DNA of 64,000 nt, taken from the NCBI GenBank assembly GCA_043497085.1, contig JBIEKI010000005.1. The stretch is one strand, 5' to 3'. The position numbers and the translations under genes were made by a program. The notes beneath the pieces were generated by a model. The model was not told the DNA's origin. It did no database searches and worked only from the letters and a program-made list of their open reading frames with translations. Positions 43,004-51,126 of this stretch are shown piece by piece (position 1 is the stretch's first letter; every line of letters starts with the position of its first letter). Source of the DNA: Thalassobacillus sp043497085 (GTDB lineage Bacteria; Bacillota; Bacilli; Bacillales; Halobacillaceae).

Positions 43004-43780
43004 CTATTTCCCTTTAAAATTGGCTGGCCGCTTCTCTTTGAAAGCTTCCAATGCCTCGATTCGGTCTTCTGTCGGAATGATTACTTCATAAGCCTTTGCT
43101 TCAATCGCCAAGCCAGTATGTATATCTACATTGTTACCATGGTTGATGGCATATTTAGCCTGAGTGACAGCCAGTGGACCATTTTTCTTGATTTCATGAG
43201 CAAGAGCATTTGCGCCGTTCAGTAAATCCTTCCGGTCGAACACCTCATTGACCATCCCGATATTCAACGCTTTTTCAGCATCGATTCGGCGAGCGGTCAA
43301 AATCAACTCCTTTGCCCGTGACGTCCCGACTAATCTCGACAAACGCTGTGTTCCACCTGCCCCAGGTATGATCGCCCAACTCACTTCGGTGAGTCCCATG
43401 ACAGCATCAGACACGGCATACCTGAAGTCACAGGCGAGAGCCAACTCCAGACCTCCTCCGAGGGCATAGCCATTGATGGCCGCAATTGTTGGCTGAGGAA
43501 GTTCCTCAATCGCTGTGAAGACATCGCGGATTGCCCGTACATTGCGGCGTACTTCCTTTTCTGACAATGTTCTGCGCTCTTTTAAATCAGCTCCGGCACT
43601 AAAAGCTTTCTCTCCTGCACCTGTGACGATGACCGCCCGAACATCTTTATCCGCCTGAATGGTTTCAACAATTTCTCCTAACACAGCAAGCGTTTCATAA
43701 TCAAAAACATTCAATTGATCCGGCCGGTTGATGGTAATTCGGCCAAGATGCCCATCTTTCTCAAATAAAACTTTTCCCAC
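43004..43780 (-). CDS. Enoyl-CoA hydratase/isomerase family protein
   Basis: A 258-aa crotonase-fold enzyme. The GTG at 43780 follows TTGGGGGAT; the longer reading to 43822 has no ribosome site. The oxyanion-hole segments are AFSAGADLKE and ALGGGLELALACDFR; the catalytic glutamates are plausible in LTEVSWAIIPGAGGTQRL. It would hydrate enoyl-CoA for the beta-oxidation operon nearby, which lacks this step. Alone in its unit. Confidence 0.88.
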   Translation of the reverse strand: MGKVLFEKDGHLGRITINRPDQLNVFDYETLAVLGEIVETIQADKDVRAVIVTGAGEKAFSAGADLKERRTLSEKEVRRNVRAIRDVFTAIEELPQPTIAAINGYALGGGLELALACDFRYAVSDAVMGLTEVSWAIIPGAGGTQRLSRLVGTSRAKELILTARRIDAEKALNIGMVNEVFDRKDLLNGANALAHEIKKNGPLAVTQAKYAINHGNNVDIHTGLAIEAKAYEVIIPTEDRIEALEAFKEKRPANFKGK

Positions 43781-43954
43781 GATTAATCCCCCAAGTTTTA
43801 TGAATTTTAAACACCATTTCACTTAATTTAATGATTCGACACGAATCTTCGATCACCTGTAAAAATAAGCGAATATTTGTAAGAGCGAACTGAGTACGGC
43901 CGTCAAGGTATACTTGTAAAAGGGAACAAATAAAACATTGGACAATAAATAAGC

Positions 43955-43988
43955 AAAGAGCTGACAGCACCTCTATTGTCAGCTCTTT
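43955..43988 (-). terminator. Terminator after the 54-aa gene
   Basis: AAAGAGCTGACA pairs exactly with TGTCAGCTCTTT (12 base pairs, 10-base loop), abutting the stop codon of the small gene. Confidence 0.8.
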
Positions 43989-44153
43989 CTATTCTTCCAC
44001 CGTTCCATGGAGCATCGCATAATAGTCAACTTTTTCATCAGATGTTGAAAAGCCATGATTTCCGTTATTATATGCAATCAATATATAACCCAATTCGCTT
44101 TCTAACTCCATAATTCTTCTTATCTGATCCTCACTTAAATGCGCAAATTCCAT
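43989..44153 (-). CDS. Small 54-aa acidic protein
   Basis: ATG at 44153 follows AGGTGGA with good spacing and the frame ends in TAG directly before a terminator. The peptide MEFAHLSEDQIRRIMELE is helical, then LGYILIAYNNGNHGFSTSDEKVDYYAMLHG and an acidic end. It is soluble and without known domain. The SD site, terminator and coding-like composition make it a real gene. Function unknown. Confidence 0.68.
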   Translation of the reverse strand: MEFAHLSEDQIRRIMELESELGYILIAYNNGNHGFSTSDEKVDYYAMLHGTVEE

Positions 44154-44199
44154 TTCTATAGTTCCACCTGCTTTCGTAGATTATATAGTTAATTTAACC

Positions 44200-44238
44200 A
44201 ATAACAGAGCAGCCTGTCCTAAGGTCTGCTCTGTTATT
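44200..44238 (-). terminator. Terminator after the VanW gene
   Basis: AATAACAGAGCAG pairs exactly with CTGCTCTGTTATT (13 base pairs); it overlaps the VanW stop codon and is followed by a T-rich stretch on the minus strand. Confidence 0.8.
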
Positions 44239-45157
44239 CGCCTTCTTCAGTTGAATCCAGCTCGATTTCCTCAGGCAGTTTCTTCGTTGCTCCAGGAATC
44301 TTCCTTGATTCGAAGTCGACTACATCCGAAGAATACACGTTGATGCTTACATGTCCATTGGTCACTTTTGTCCGAATCAGCAATGGCTGATTGTAGACAT
44401 TCTTAAAGGTAAAATCCGGGCCATACCAGCTGACAGTAGCATCTCTTCCTTCCGGTACATAAGGGACACGTTTGCTATGCGAGTAGCGTTGAAGAATTTC
44501 GACCCCTGCATTATCAACAGCATTATACATCGTGGATGAGATCTGACATATTCCACCGCCTATTCCTTCTGTGACTTCCCCTTTGACGATAACCGGGGCA
44601 GGTTTATAACCTTTCTCTTTCGTCCGTTTGCCTACTACCTCATTGAAAGAAAATGTCTCGCCTGGAAAGACCACATGGCTATCGATGGCTTCAGCAGCGA
44701 GCCGTATATTGTGAGATCGCTCTTTATTTTTAGGATTGAAATAAGTGACGTAACTACCGATTTCCTGCGTTCGAATGTTCGCCAGCAGTTCACTGTCCAC
44801 TTTCGGGTGGACCGTTATTTCCGGCACCTCTATATTCGAACCACCACTCCCATACAAATAGCTGAACAGGCCTTCTGTAAATTTCTCCCGATTCAACTGG
44901 CGACCTACCTTCTCCTGTTTAATATCCCCATCCTTCCCGATTTTTGCATTTCTTGCCTGTTCATGCACTTCTTTCTCTACTTGTACGATCAATTGCTGGA
45001 TTTTATCCAGGTTGAAAAAAGTATCAAGCAGTCCGTTTTCAACAAATTGAGTGCGGTTGATGTGTTGAATCACTTCATCATCGTGTGTAATCGTCAAGTC
45101 TTCATCATAAGTCATCGGTTGAATAAAAAGTAATAAAGTAACTATCACTGTAAACAT
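44234..45157 (-). CDS. VanW family protein
   Basis: A 307-aa exported protein. ATG 45157 has GGGAGG at six bases; the longer reading of 327 aa is less likely. Residues 1-16 are a hydrophobic signal (MFTVIVTLLLFIQPM). The VanW domain occupies about 140-275: GSYVTYFNPKNKERSHNIRLAAEAIDSHVVFPGETFSFNEVVGKRTKEKGYKPAPVI, GGGICQISSTMYNA, YGPDFTFKNVYNQPLLIRT. VanW proteins are linked to the cell wall but have no proven reaction. Bracketed by terminators, so monocistronic. Confidence 0.88.
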   Translation of the reverse strand: MFTVIVTLLLFIQPMTYDEDLTITHDDEVIQHINRTQFVENGLLDTFFNLDKIQQLIVQVEKEVHEQARNAKIGKDGDIKQEKVGRQLNREKFTEGLFSYLYGSGGSNIEVPEITVHPKVDSELLANIRTQEIGSYVTYFNPKNKERSHNIRLAAEAIDSHVVFPGETFSFNEVVGKRTKEKGYKPAPVIVKGEVTEGIGGGICQISSTMYNAVDNAGVEILQRYSHSKRVPYVPEGRDATVSWYGPDFTFKNVYNQPLLIRTKVTNGHVSINVYSSDVVDFESRKIPGATKKLPEEIELDSTEEGE

Positions 45158-45237
45158 AGGCATCCTCCCACGGATAGTATGGCAAAAATGCTCGATGTTC
45201 ATGTGAAAGAGATACACAAGTTAAATTTTGGCATAAA

Positions 45238-45266
45238 AAAAGGAGAAGATAATCTCCTCCTTTGCT
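45238..45266 (-). terminator. Terminator after the NCS2 permease gene
   Basis: AAAGGAG and CTCCTTT type arms with a few internal mismatches; on the minus strand the stem is followed by seven T. Confidence 0.65.
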
Positions 45267-45313
45267 TGTATATACTCCTCTTCATTTATAATGGAATTTC
45301 TGTTCCAAAGAAG

Positions 45314-46639
45314 CTAGCCGCTTTTTTTCATAGCATCCCGCTGGACTTCTGAACCTTCCTCGTACTTCTCCCAGTTCACGGACTGTTCTAATAAAATGGC
45401 GAGCAAAACTCCAACGATAAACCCATTTGAGACAAGCGGCTGAACCAAAGCTGGCAGCTGATTAAATATAGCGGGATCAAGAAACATAATACCGATCCCG
45501 ACCAATACCGGACCTGCCAACCGATGAATAGTTACAGAATTAAACCGATAACCGCCCAGACTCTTCAACGAAGTACCAAAGAGCTGCAGATAAGCGACAA
45601 ATAAAACAGCATTTCCTACTGTAATGGGTAAAGTAGCCAATACTCCACCAAGGATTGGAATGATACCAAGCAATGACATCAGGGCACCACCGATTAAGAA
45701 AGGTTTACGATCAAAAATACGGGTACTTTCCAAAAATCCCACCGATGAAGCGAAAGGTGCATACGACACAAGTCCGAAGATACCTGCTACTACCGAGTAG
45801 CTTCCTGTTAACATATAAGATCGAAGGAATTGTCTCTCGTGCGGACTTTTTCTCATCAATTGAGAAGCGGCGCGAACAGAGGCAATCGTATTGCTTAAGT
45901 TAATCATGCTTGCTAAAAAGGTGATCAGGACAATCCCGACATTAAGATTAGGAGTTCCAAATGGAAATAATAACAACCCACCATTCGATTGCATGGAAGT
46001 ACCCTGGTCGGATGGAAAAATTATCAGATAAAGTACCCAACCGACAACCATCCCAATCAAAATAGAAAAATTACTGACAGCCGGTTTGCCTTTTATCTTC
46101 AGCAGGCTGACAAGGATGACAATACCAAAGGAAAACAAGCTGACAGGAATATTCAGCACGCCCTCAGCATCAACTTTTAGCATCCCCTCAAAGAAAATAA
46201 GAATTAATTGGAAAGTCAATAAAAACAGGTAGACGCTCATCACCATTGGAGTGAATATCAATTGCATAAAAGAAAGAAGCTTTAATACCCCTAATAGAAG
46301 AACGACAACGCCTGCGAGAATCATGCCTGTAGCAATGCCTCCGCCAATAGAAGCCAAACTCACCCCCATTGCTGATGATGCCGCACTAAGGTTCAATATT
46401 AATCCCCACATGACGCCAGAAGGTCCTTCCATGAGTGGGTAACGGTGGCCGATCCATCCTTGCAGTACACAAGCTATCCCTGTAAAAATCAGTGCACTTC
46501 TGAGAATGGAAGCAATCTCTTCCTGAGACAATCCAAACGCAGCACCTACTGAAATCGGTACAACTACCGTGTTTGCAAAAATAAAAAACAACCACTGCAG
46601 CGATGCAGCAGCCGTGCCCCATGACGATAGCCGATTCAT
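45314..46639 (-). CDS. Purine/pyrimidine permease (NCS2/NAT family)
   Basis: A 441-aa polytopic membrane protein with about twelve to fourteen hydrophobic segments. PLMEGPSGVMWGL and the central FLASMINLSNTIASVRAASQL region replace the canonical NCS2 QxG and NxG stretches loosely, as in the YwdJ-type permeases. SSVGFLESTRIFDRKPFLIGGALM fits the family fold after helix 8. It probably imports a nucleobase. Single gene between two terminators; a TetR regulator lies directly upstream on the same strand. Confidence 0.82.
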   Translation of the reverse strand: MNRLSSWGTAAASLQWLFFIFANTVVVPISVGAAFGLSQEEIASILRSALIFTGIACVLQGWIGHRYPLMEGPSGVMWGLILNLSAASSAMGVSLASIGGGIATGMILAGVVVLLLGVLKLLSFMQLIFTPMVMSVYLFLLTFQLILIFFEGMLKVDAEGVLNIPVSLFSFGIVILVSLLKIKGKPAVSNFSILIGMVVGWVLYLIIFPSDQGTSMQSNGGLLLFPFGTPNLNVGIVLITFLASMINLSNTIASVRAASQLMRKSPHERQFLRSYMLTGSYSVVAGIFGLVSYAPFASSVGFLESTRIFDRKPFLIGGALMSLLGIIPILGGVLATLPITVGNAVLFVAYLQLFGTSLKSLGGYRFNSVTIHRLAGPVLVGIGIMFLDPAIFNQLPALVQPLVSNGFIVGVLLAILLEQSVNWEKYEEGSEVQRDAMKKSG

Positions 46640-46776
46640 ATAACCACCTCTTCTTTAAGAACTGTCACATTCCTCTCATTTTACTACTTTTTTCAGATTC
46701 CAGCCATTTTCCAGAACAAAACAGAACCATTATCCTATAAGAAATAGGAATAAGGCAAAGTTTTCTCCAAAAAAAC

Positions 46777-46805
46777 AACTGCCTCTGGTGGAAGCTGAGG
46801 CAGTT
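46777..46805 (-). terminator. Terminator after the TetR-type regulator gene
   Basis: AACTGCCTC pairs with GAGGCAGTT across an 11-base loop; on the minus strand it is followed by GTTTTTTTGG. Confidence 0.75.
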
Positions 46806-46811
46806 TTACTG

Positions 46812-47417
46812 TTAACCGATATATATCCCTTTTTTCAACAAATTCATTTCCATACGATATTTCTCCATCATCTGATCTTCAGACAATCCTTTAGCAAATT
46901 TCTCGACAAAGTTTCGGAACGTCACTGCTGTAATGATCTGCATAACATGATACAATTCCTGCTCCCCTGATATATTCAGCTTGTTTTTATCTATCTTTTC
47001 ACTCACTTCATCAAATTCGTCGATGCTTTCTTTATCACTGAAAATACCGAGAAAGCTATGTTCAACTTTATGTGTCATATTCAGGAAGGCATTCTTCATA
47101 AAGCTGACATTCTCTTCCTCGTCCAACATACACTCGAACATCGCGATCATTGCATCAACCAGATCCCCATCATGTTTTTGCAAAAAGGCGATGAATTTAT
47201 CTTTGCGAAGCTGGGCCAGTTCGTCCAATAAATAAAAGTAGAGATCTTCTATTCCTTCAAAATACTGATAAAAGCTGCCGCGTGGAATGCCGGCAGCTTT
47301 GACAATATTGGATATAGATGCTTTAAATAATGGGACGCGGGAAAATTCTTTTTCCGCAGACTGGATCAGTACCTGTTTTTTTGCTTCTGGTAAATTGAAA
47401 AAAGTTAGTTTCGGCAA
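46812..47417 (-). CDS. TetR/AcrR-family transcriptional regulator
   Basis: A 201-aa repressor. The N-terminal helix-turn-helix is plain: FFNLPEAKKQVLIQSAEKEFSRVPLFKASISNIVKAAGIPRGSFYQYFEGIEDLYFYLLDEL (about 6-66). The C-terminal ligand domain is variable. It lies alone between terminators, upstream of the nucleobase permease; it may control itself or an exporter elsewhere. Target unknown. Confidence 0.88.
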   Translation of the reverse strand: MPKLTFFNLPEAKKQVLIQSAEKEFSRVPLFKASISNIVKAAGIPRGSFYQYFEGIEDLYFYLLDELAQLRKDKFIAFLQKHDGDLVDAMIAMFECMLDEEENVSFMKNAFLNMTHKVEHSFLGIFSDKESIDEFDEVSEKIDKNKLNISGEQELYHVMQIITAVTFRNFVEKFAKGLSEDQMMEKYRMEMNLLKKGIYIG

Positions 47418-47446
47418 TAATCTCCCACCATTCTCTATGTAAAGAA

Positions 47447-47465
47447 AACACCAGCATGTGGTGTT
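47447..47465 (-). terminator. Terminator after the DUF5392 gene
   Basis: AACACCA pairs with TGGTGTT around a 5-base loop; on the minus strand it runs into TTTTCTTT. Confidence 0.65.
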
Positions 47466-47472
47466 CCTTTTT

Positions 47473-47922
47473 CTAATATCCTCTATATAAATTCAACTTT
47501 TCTTGTCTTTTTTCTTCTTCTAAGAATGCGACGAAATGCTTCATCGCATTCATTGGCTGAGACTTTACCTGATCCGTAAAATCCTTTTTGGCCCGCTCCG
47601 TCGCGATATTACTTTTTCGGATTCGCTCGATAATATAATCAACGCTCCGCTTTTGGATTTCTTTTTGTTTATGTTTCGCTTCCTTCGATAAAGCCATACC
47701 CACCGCTCCGATAAGTGCATAAATAGCAATGGATGATAACCTTACTTCTTCCTCCGGTACCATGAATAATAACGTTAGGAGGTTAACGGTTGCGATTGCG
47801 ATTAAAGGGAATGACAAAAATACATACTTTGCAGCTTTTTTAGTAACTGGTGACAGGTTTTTTTCTAGTTCCTCCACCTCTTGCTTCACAGAATTCGGCA
47901 TATCCGTCATGGAAAAATTCAT
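47473..47922 (-). CDS. DUF5392-type membrane protein
   Basis: A 149-aa protein from ATG 47922 (AAAAGGGGAAA site). Two hydrophobic segments follow each other (about YVFLSFPLIAIATVNLLTLLFMV and LSSIAIYALIGAVGMALS) with charged helices before and after (SVKQEVEELEKNLSPVTKK; KHKQKEIQKRSVDYIIERIRKSNIATERAKKDF). The layout fits DUF5392 proteins of Bacillaceae. Function unknown. Lies 35 bases downstream of a 41-aa gene, probably in the same unit. Confidence 0.75.
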   Translation of the reverse strand: MNFSMTDMPNSVKQEVEELEKNLSPVTKKAAKYVFLSFPLIAIATVNLLTLLFMVPEEEVRLSSIAIYALIGAVGMALSKEAKHKQKEIQKRSVDYIIERIRKSNIATERAKKDFTDQVKSQPMNAMKHFVAFLEEEKRQEKLNLYRGY

Positions 47923-47957
47923 GTGATTTCCCCTTTTCTTAATAATAAAGTTAGTAT

Positions 47958-48083
47958 TCAATCTTCCCTTTGTACGAGCTGCTTAACCATCGGTTTTTTA
48001 CAAATTTTCACATCTACACCTTTGTGGCGCAAATCGAAGGCTAGCTTCTTTAGCTTCTCTACATAAACAGGGTTAATTTCCAT
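47958..48083 (-). CDS. Small 41-aa basic protein
   Basis: ATG 48083 follows ATAGAGGTG. The peptide MEINPVYVEKLKKLAFDLR continues HKGVDVKICKKPMVKQLVQRED: one helix, one short strand with a Cys, then another helix. It precedes the DUF5392 gene and has a well-formed promoter with a dyad operator in front. No known family. Confidence 0.6.
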   Translation of the reverse strand: MEINPVYVEKLKKLAFDLRHKGVDVKICKKPMVKQLVQRED

Positions 48084-48102
48084 ATTTTTATGCACCTCTA
48101 TG

Positions 48103-48115
48103 TGACATTATGTCT
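48103..48115. promoter_or_regulatory. Second operator-like half of the dyad pair
   Basis: TGACATTATGTCT repeats the TGACA-N3-TGTC pattern of the site at 48140-48156 with one mismatch, between the probable transcription start and the ribosome site of the 41-aa gene. Confidence 0.4.
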
Positions 48116-48133
48116 TTTATGTTCTATATCTAA

Positions 48134-48168
48134 ACTATATATGACACTTTGTCATAGGTCAATTTTTA
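48134..48168 (-). promoter_or_regulatory. Sigma-A-like promoter with an operator filling the spacer
   Basis: On the minus strand TTGACC, exactly 17 bases, then TATAGT. The 17-base spacer is itself the perfect dyad TATGACAAAGTGTCATA (7-3-7; 48140-48156). This placement is typical of a repressor that blocks RNA polymerase. It would drive the 41-aa gene and DUF5392 gene. The repressor is unknown. Confidence 0.55.
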
Positions 48169-48389
48169 GGAGCGGTTGCTGTACTTACCTCTTTAAAATT
48201 TCAACAAGCTTAATTTCTGTTGAAAGGTTTGCCCTTCTCCGCTAAAAATAATATCTGGATTGCAATAGTTCTCGCCATTAATAAAAAATCGAAAATAACG
48301 AATAATACATTACTAGCTACTAATTTACATACAAGAGAAGGTAAAGCATTGTAATTTTGGTTGAATTAGGTAGGAGGTATAATATCAGT

Positions 48390-48509
48390 GTGAATTTACA
48401 GAAGAAGCAGTTGATTATCAAATATAAAGAAGTGATTCCTATGTTAATGAATATAATGGTTGGTATAGTTATCCCATGGAAAAATAAAAAGGGGGATAGC
48501 ATATGGTGA
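48390..48509 (+). CDS. Possible 39-aa upstream peptide
   Basis: A GTG frame about 11 bases after TAGGAGG, reading MNLQKKQLIIKYKEVIPMLMNIMVG and ending inside the start of the 50-aa membrane gene (stop overlaps its ATG region). It might be a leader that couples translation, or chance. Confidence 0.28.
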   Translation: MNLQKKQLIIKYKEVIPMLMNIMVGIVIPWKNKKGDSIW

Positions 48510-48655
48510 ATCTAATTATGAATAACACCACGATTTTCGTTATCTTAATTTCCGGGGTCCTTGTAGTTATAATGGGTTGGATACTTTATAAAGTTTTTTC
48601 ATTACCTGCTAAAGAAAAAACAAACTTTAAAATTCAGCAAAATCATTCTACTTAA
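48503..48655 (+). CDS. Small 50-aa single-pass membrane protein
   Basis: ATG 48503 follows AAAGGGGGATAGC. The peptide has one membrane helix (TIFVILISGVLVVIMGWILY, about residues 10-29) and a basic, polar C-terminus (KEKTNFKIQQNHST), suggesting an N-out single-pass protein. No family recognised. It is the only likely intact gene in the stretch 48160-49660. Confidence 0.55.
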   Translation: MVNLIMNNTTIFVILISGVLVVIMGWILYKVFSLPAKEKTNFKIQQNHST

Positions 48656-49624
48656 CAATGGTTTTGTCTTAATTAAACCCTTTCTTTGAATAGCAGAGAA
48701 TCATTATCGAAGTAATTCCCTATACAAACCTCTTGTTTAACCCGGTTGTCTATTCTAAATTACTATCAAAATAGATCATCATCCCCAAGTAAAAACCATA
48801 CTCCTCTAAATATCCCAACCAAATTTGATTCTTCATAGATAAACGAAAATCGTACAGATTCCCATATGCCACTTGTAGTGATGGACTTTCTTTTTTTTTA
48901 TTACTCAAAACGTTAAGCACATACTAAAATCAGGAAACCTCCAAAATAGGCTGGATAAAGAAATCAATTTGTAATACATCTAATATGATTCGTAACTTAT
49001 CAATTTTACTCATCTTAATATTGACTGACACCTACACACCTTGACATACCAAAACAATAGCAGTTGCAAGGCTGTTCGCATTTATATAAAAGCCAAAATT
49101 AAACAACTTCACGACCCGCATTATTAACAGTTCGACTGTTACAGGAAAACCTAGAGTAACTAACATATTTTTTTACGGTCTACTTCCCAATAGCCGTATT
49201 TAGCTTCTCAAGCGTTAATCTCTACGTCAAGAGACATAAAGACTGCGATACAAATAGCTAAAACAGCTTTTGTCACACCAAATGCTGAAACGAACGCCAC
49301 ACCTAACTGTGAGACTAAATAAGTACCCCTCTCCAAGGAAATTATCTACTGATAAGCGATTTGTGAGAATCAGCACTTCACTTAGCAGTTTCTTTAGATT
49401 AAAGAGAATTATTCAGTTTTCTCGAGCTACTCAACCTTTTTTGGGCATAAATATGACCTACTCCTTCCAGGTAAGTTAACTCAATAACACCACAGGCGAA
49501 ACAGATATTCAGTTAACACAAGAAATATTACTTTATCATTAACCCTTCTAGATTGCCTAGTCCTTACCATGTGCCTTTTTTATCTGTAATTATATAATAG
49601 TCCAACCTGGATTGTCTTACTATT
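48656..49624. other. Long non-coding, decayed stretch
   Basis: No intact gene is visible in about 970 bases. The minus strand between about 49400 and 49030 carries protein-like fragments in shifting frames (see the pseudogene entry). The rest is AT-rich and without clear hairpins or repeats. Confidence 0.5.
49030..49400 (-). pseudogene. Possible heavily decayed MFS-transporter remnant
   Basis: Translated on the minus strand, fragments such as LERGTYLVSQ, GVAFVSAFGVTKAVL and RKKILVTLGF followed by INANSLATAIVLVCQGV recall an MFS transporter from its first helices to the fifth (family pattern FGxxKAxLN, GRKxxLxxGW, NxLxGxNQG), but stop codons and frame changes interrupt them. The resemblance is by eye and only moderate. 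Confidence 0.3.
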
Positions 49625-49633
49625 CATATAATA
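49602..49633 (+). promoter_or_regulatory. Sigma-K-like promoter of the wall hydrolase gene
   Basis: AACC, 17 bases, then CATATAATA: this fits mACm-N16/17-CATANNNTA. It lies 28 bases before the start codon. A sigma-K promoter would match mother-cell expression of a CwlC-type hydrolase. Confidence 0.5.
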
Positions 49634-49660
49634 TGAGTAGTCTTGAAAGGAGGCTAATGA

Positions 49661-51028
49661 ATGAAAAAAATAATTATTGACCCTGGACATGGAGGAAATG
49701 ATCCTGGGGCAACTTACAAAAGTTATGAGGAGAAGCAATTTAATCTTTCAATCGCTTTAAAGGTGAGAGATTACCTGCTCAAAAACTACGAAGTGGATAT
49801 AGGAATGACAAGAACCAGGGATATAACGGTTTCATTAGAAGAAAGAACCCGATTGGCAAATTCCAAGGATGCCGATTTCTTCCTATCCATTCACAACAAT
49901 GCTGCTGGGGGAACTGGTTTTGAGAGTTATATTTTTAGCGGTACTGTCCCTCCGGCCACTAAAGCCCATCAGAACATTATTCATGATATGATCTTAGATT
50001 CCGTGGAATCAAAATATGGTATTAATGATAGAGGGAAAAAGCGAGCCAATTTTCATGTGCTAAGGGAGACAAAGATGTCTGCATTATTATTAGAGGTTCT
50101 ATTTCTGGATAATCCTGACGACCTTGAGCATTTAACCGATCCTGAATTTATTCAAGATGTTTCTATAGCCATTGCGGAAGGAGTTAAGGAAGCCTTTGAT
50201 TTACCGGCTAAAACTGTACCAGGTGTTCTTTATAAGGTCATTGCTGGTTCTTTTAAAAACCGTACCAATGCAGAAAACCGAGTTCAGTACCTAGCGACTC
50301 ACAACATTGATTCTTTTATCGTGCCTACTACCATATCGGGAGAGCAATATTATAGAGTGCAAGCTGGAGCTTATTCTCAAAGAGAAAATGCAGAACAGCA
50401 AGTACAGAAATTGAAGAGCATCGGAATTACAGACGCTTTCATTCTGACAGAAGGCGAAGTGCCTTCCCCACCTCCATCAACCCCGGAAGAACGTTTTACC
50501 ATCCAAGGAGATATTCATTTAAACCCTTGTCAATTAGAGGAATTTGTAAAAACGATTAATCCGGACGCTCCAGATCTTGGAGCCTACTATATGGAATATG
50601 GTGAAATTTATGGAATAAGAGCAGATGTGGCGTATGCGCAGGCTATTCACGAAACGGATTACTTCCGTTTTACAGGTGTAGTAGACGATAAACAAAACAA
50701 CTTTGCCGGAATTGGAGCCACTGGCCCAGATAATCCAGGAGCAAGTTTCGCTACCCCTGCAGAGGGTGTCCATGCTCATATCCAGCACTTATATGCTTAT
50801 GCATCCTCAGAACCGATTCCAAATGGATATACTAAAGTCGATCCAAGATTTGACCTAGTCAACAGAGGAAGCGCAACTACTTGGACACAGCTTAACGGAA
50901 AATGGGCAGTTCCAGGAAACAATTATGGCCAAAGTATTATAAGTATTTTTAGACGAAATATAAACCATGCTCTTGAACAAATTGATGCACAGCAAGTAGA
51001 ATTGCAAGAGCTGTTAAACGATTTATAA
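49661..51028 (+). CDS. N-acetylmuramoyl-L-alanine amidase with SPOR and glucosaminidase domains
   Basis: A 455-aa peptidoglycan hydrolase behind GAAAGGAGG. Residues 1-175 are an Amidase_3 domain with zinc ligands in IIDPGHGGNDPGA (His), NLSIALKVRDYL region (Glu nearby in KSYEEKQF) and FLSIHNNAA (His), and Glu in LLLEVLFLDNP. Residues about 190-265 are two SPOR repeats (YKVIAGSFKNRTNAENRV; YYRVQAGAYSQRENAEQQV). Residues 285-440 are a glucosaminidase-like domain (YAQAIHETDYFRFTG, NNFAGIGATG). There is no signal peptide, like CwlC, which acts at mother-cell lysis. The two cutting activities in one chain are notable. Confidence 0.88.
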   Translation: MKKIIIDPGHGGNDPGATYKSYEEKQFNLSIALKVRDYLLKNYEVDIGMTRTRDITVSLEERTRLANSKDADFFLSIHNNAAGGTGFESYIFSGTVPPATKAHQNIIHDMILDSVESKYGINDRGKKRANFHVLRETKMSALLLEVLFLDNPDDLEHLTDPEFIQDVSIAIAEGVKEAFDLPAKTVPGVLYKVIAGSFKNRTNAENRVQYLATHNIDSFIVPTTISGEQYYRVQAGAYSQRENAEQQVQKLKSIGITDAFILTEGEVPSPPPSTPEERFTIQGDIHLNPCQLEEFVKTINPDAPDLGAYYMEYGEIYGIRADVAYAQAIHETDYFRFTGVVDDKQNNFAGIGATGPDNPGASFATPAEGVHAHIQHLYAYASSEPIPNGYTKVDPRFDLVNRGSATTWTQLNGKWAVPGNNYGQSIISIFRRNINHALEQIDAQQVELQELLNDL

Positions 51029-51039
51029 GTGAATTCATT

Positions 51040-51082
51040 AACAGGAAAGGCCAGAACTCCTTAGTTCTGGCCTTTCCTGTTA
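51040..51082 (+). terminator. Large hairpin after the wall hydrolase gene
   Basis: AACAGGAAAGGCCAGAACT pairs exactly with AGTTCTGGCCTTTCCTGTT (19 base pairs, 4-base loop). It lacks a long T run but lies between convergent genes and likely stops both. Confidence 0.7.
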
Positions 51083-51126
51083 ATGAAAGATATTCTGTGA
51101 AAGCTATACCAACAATAAAATATCTA

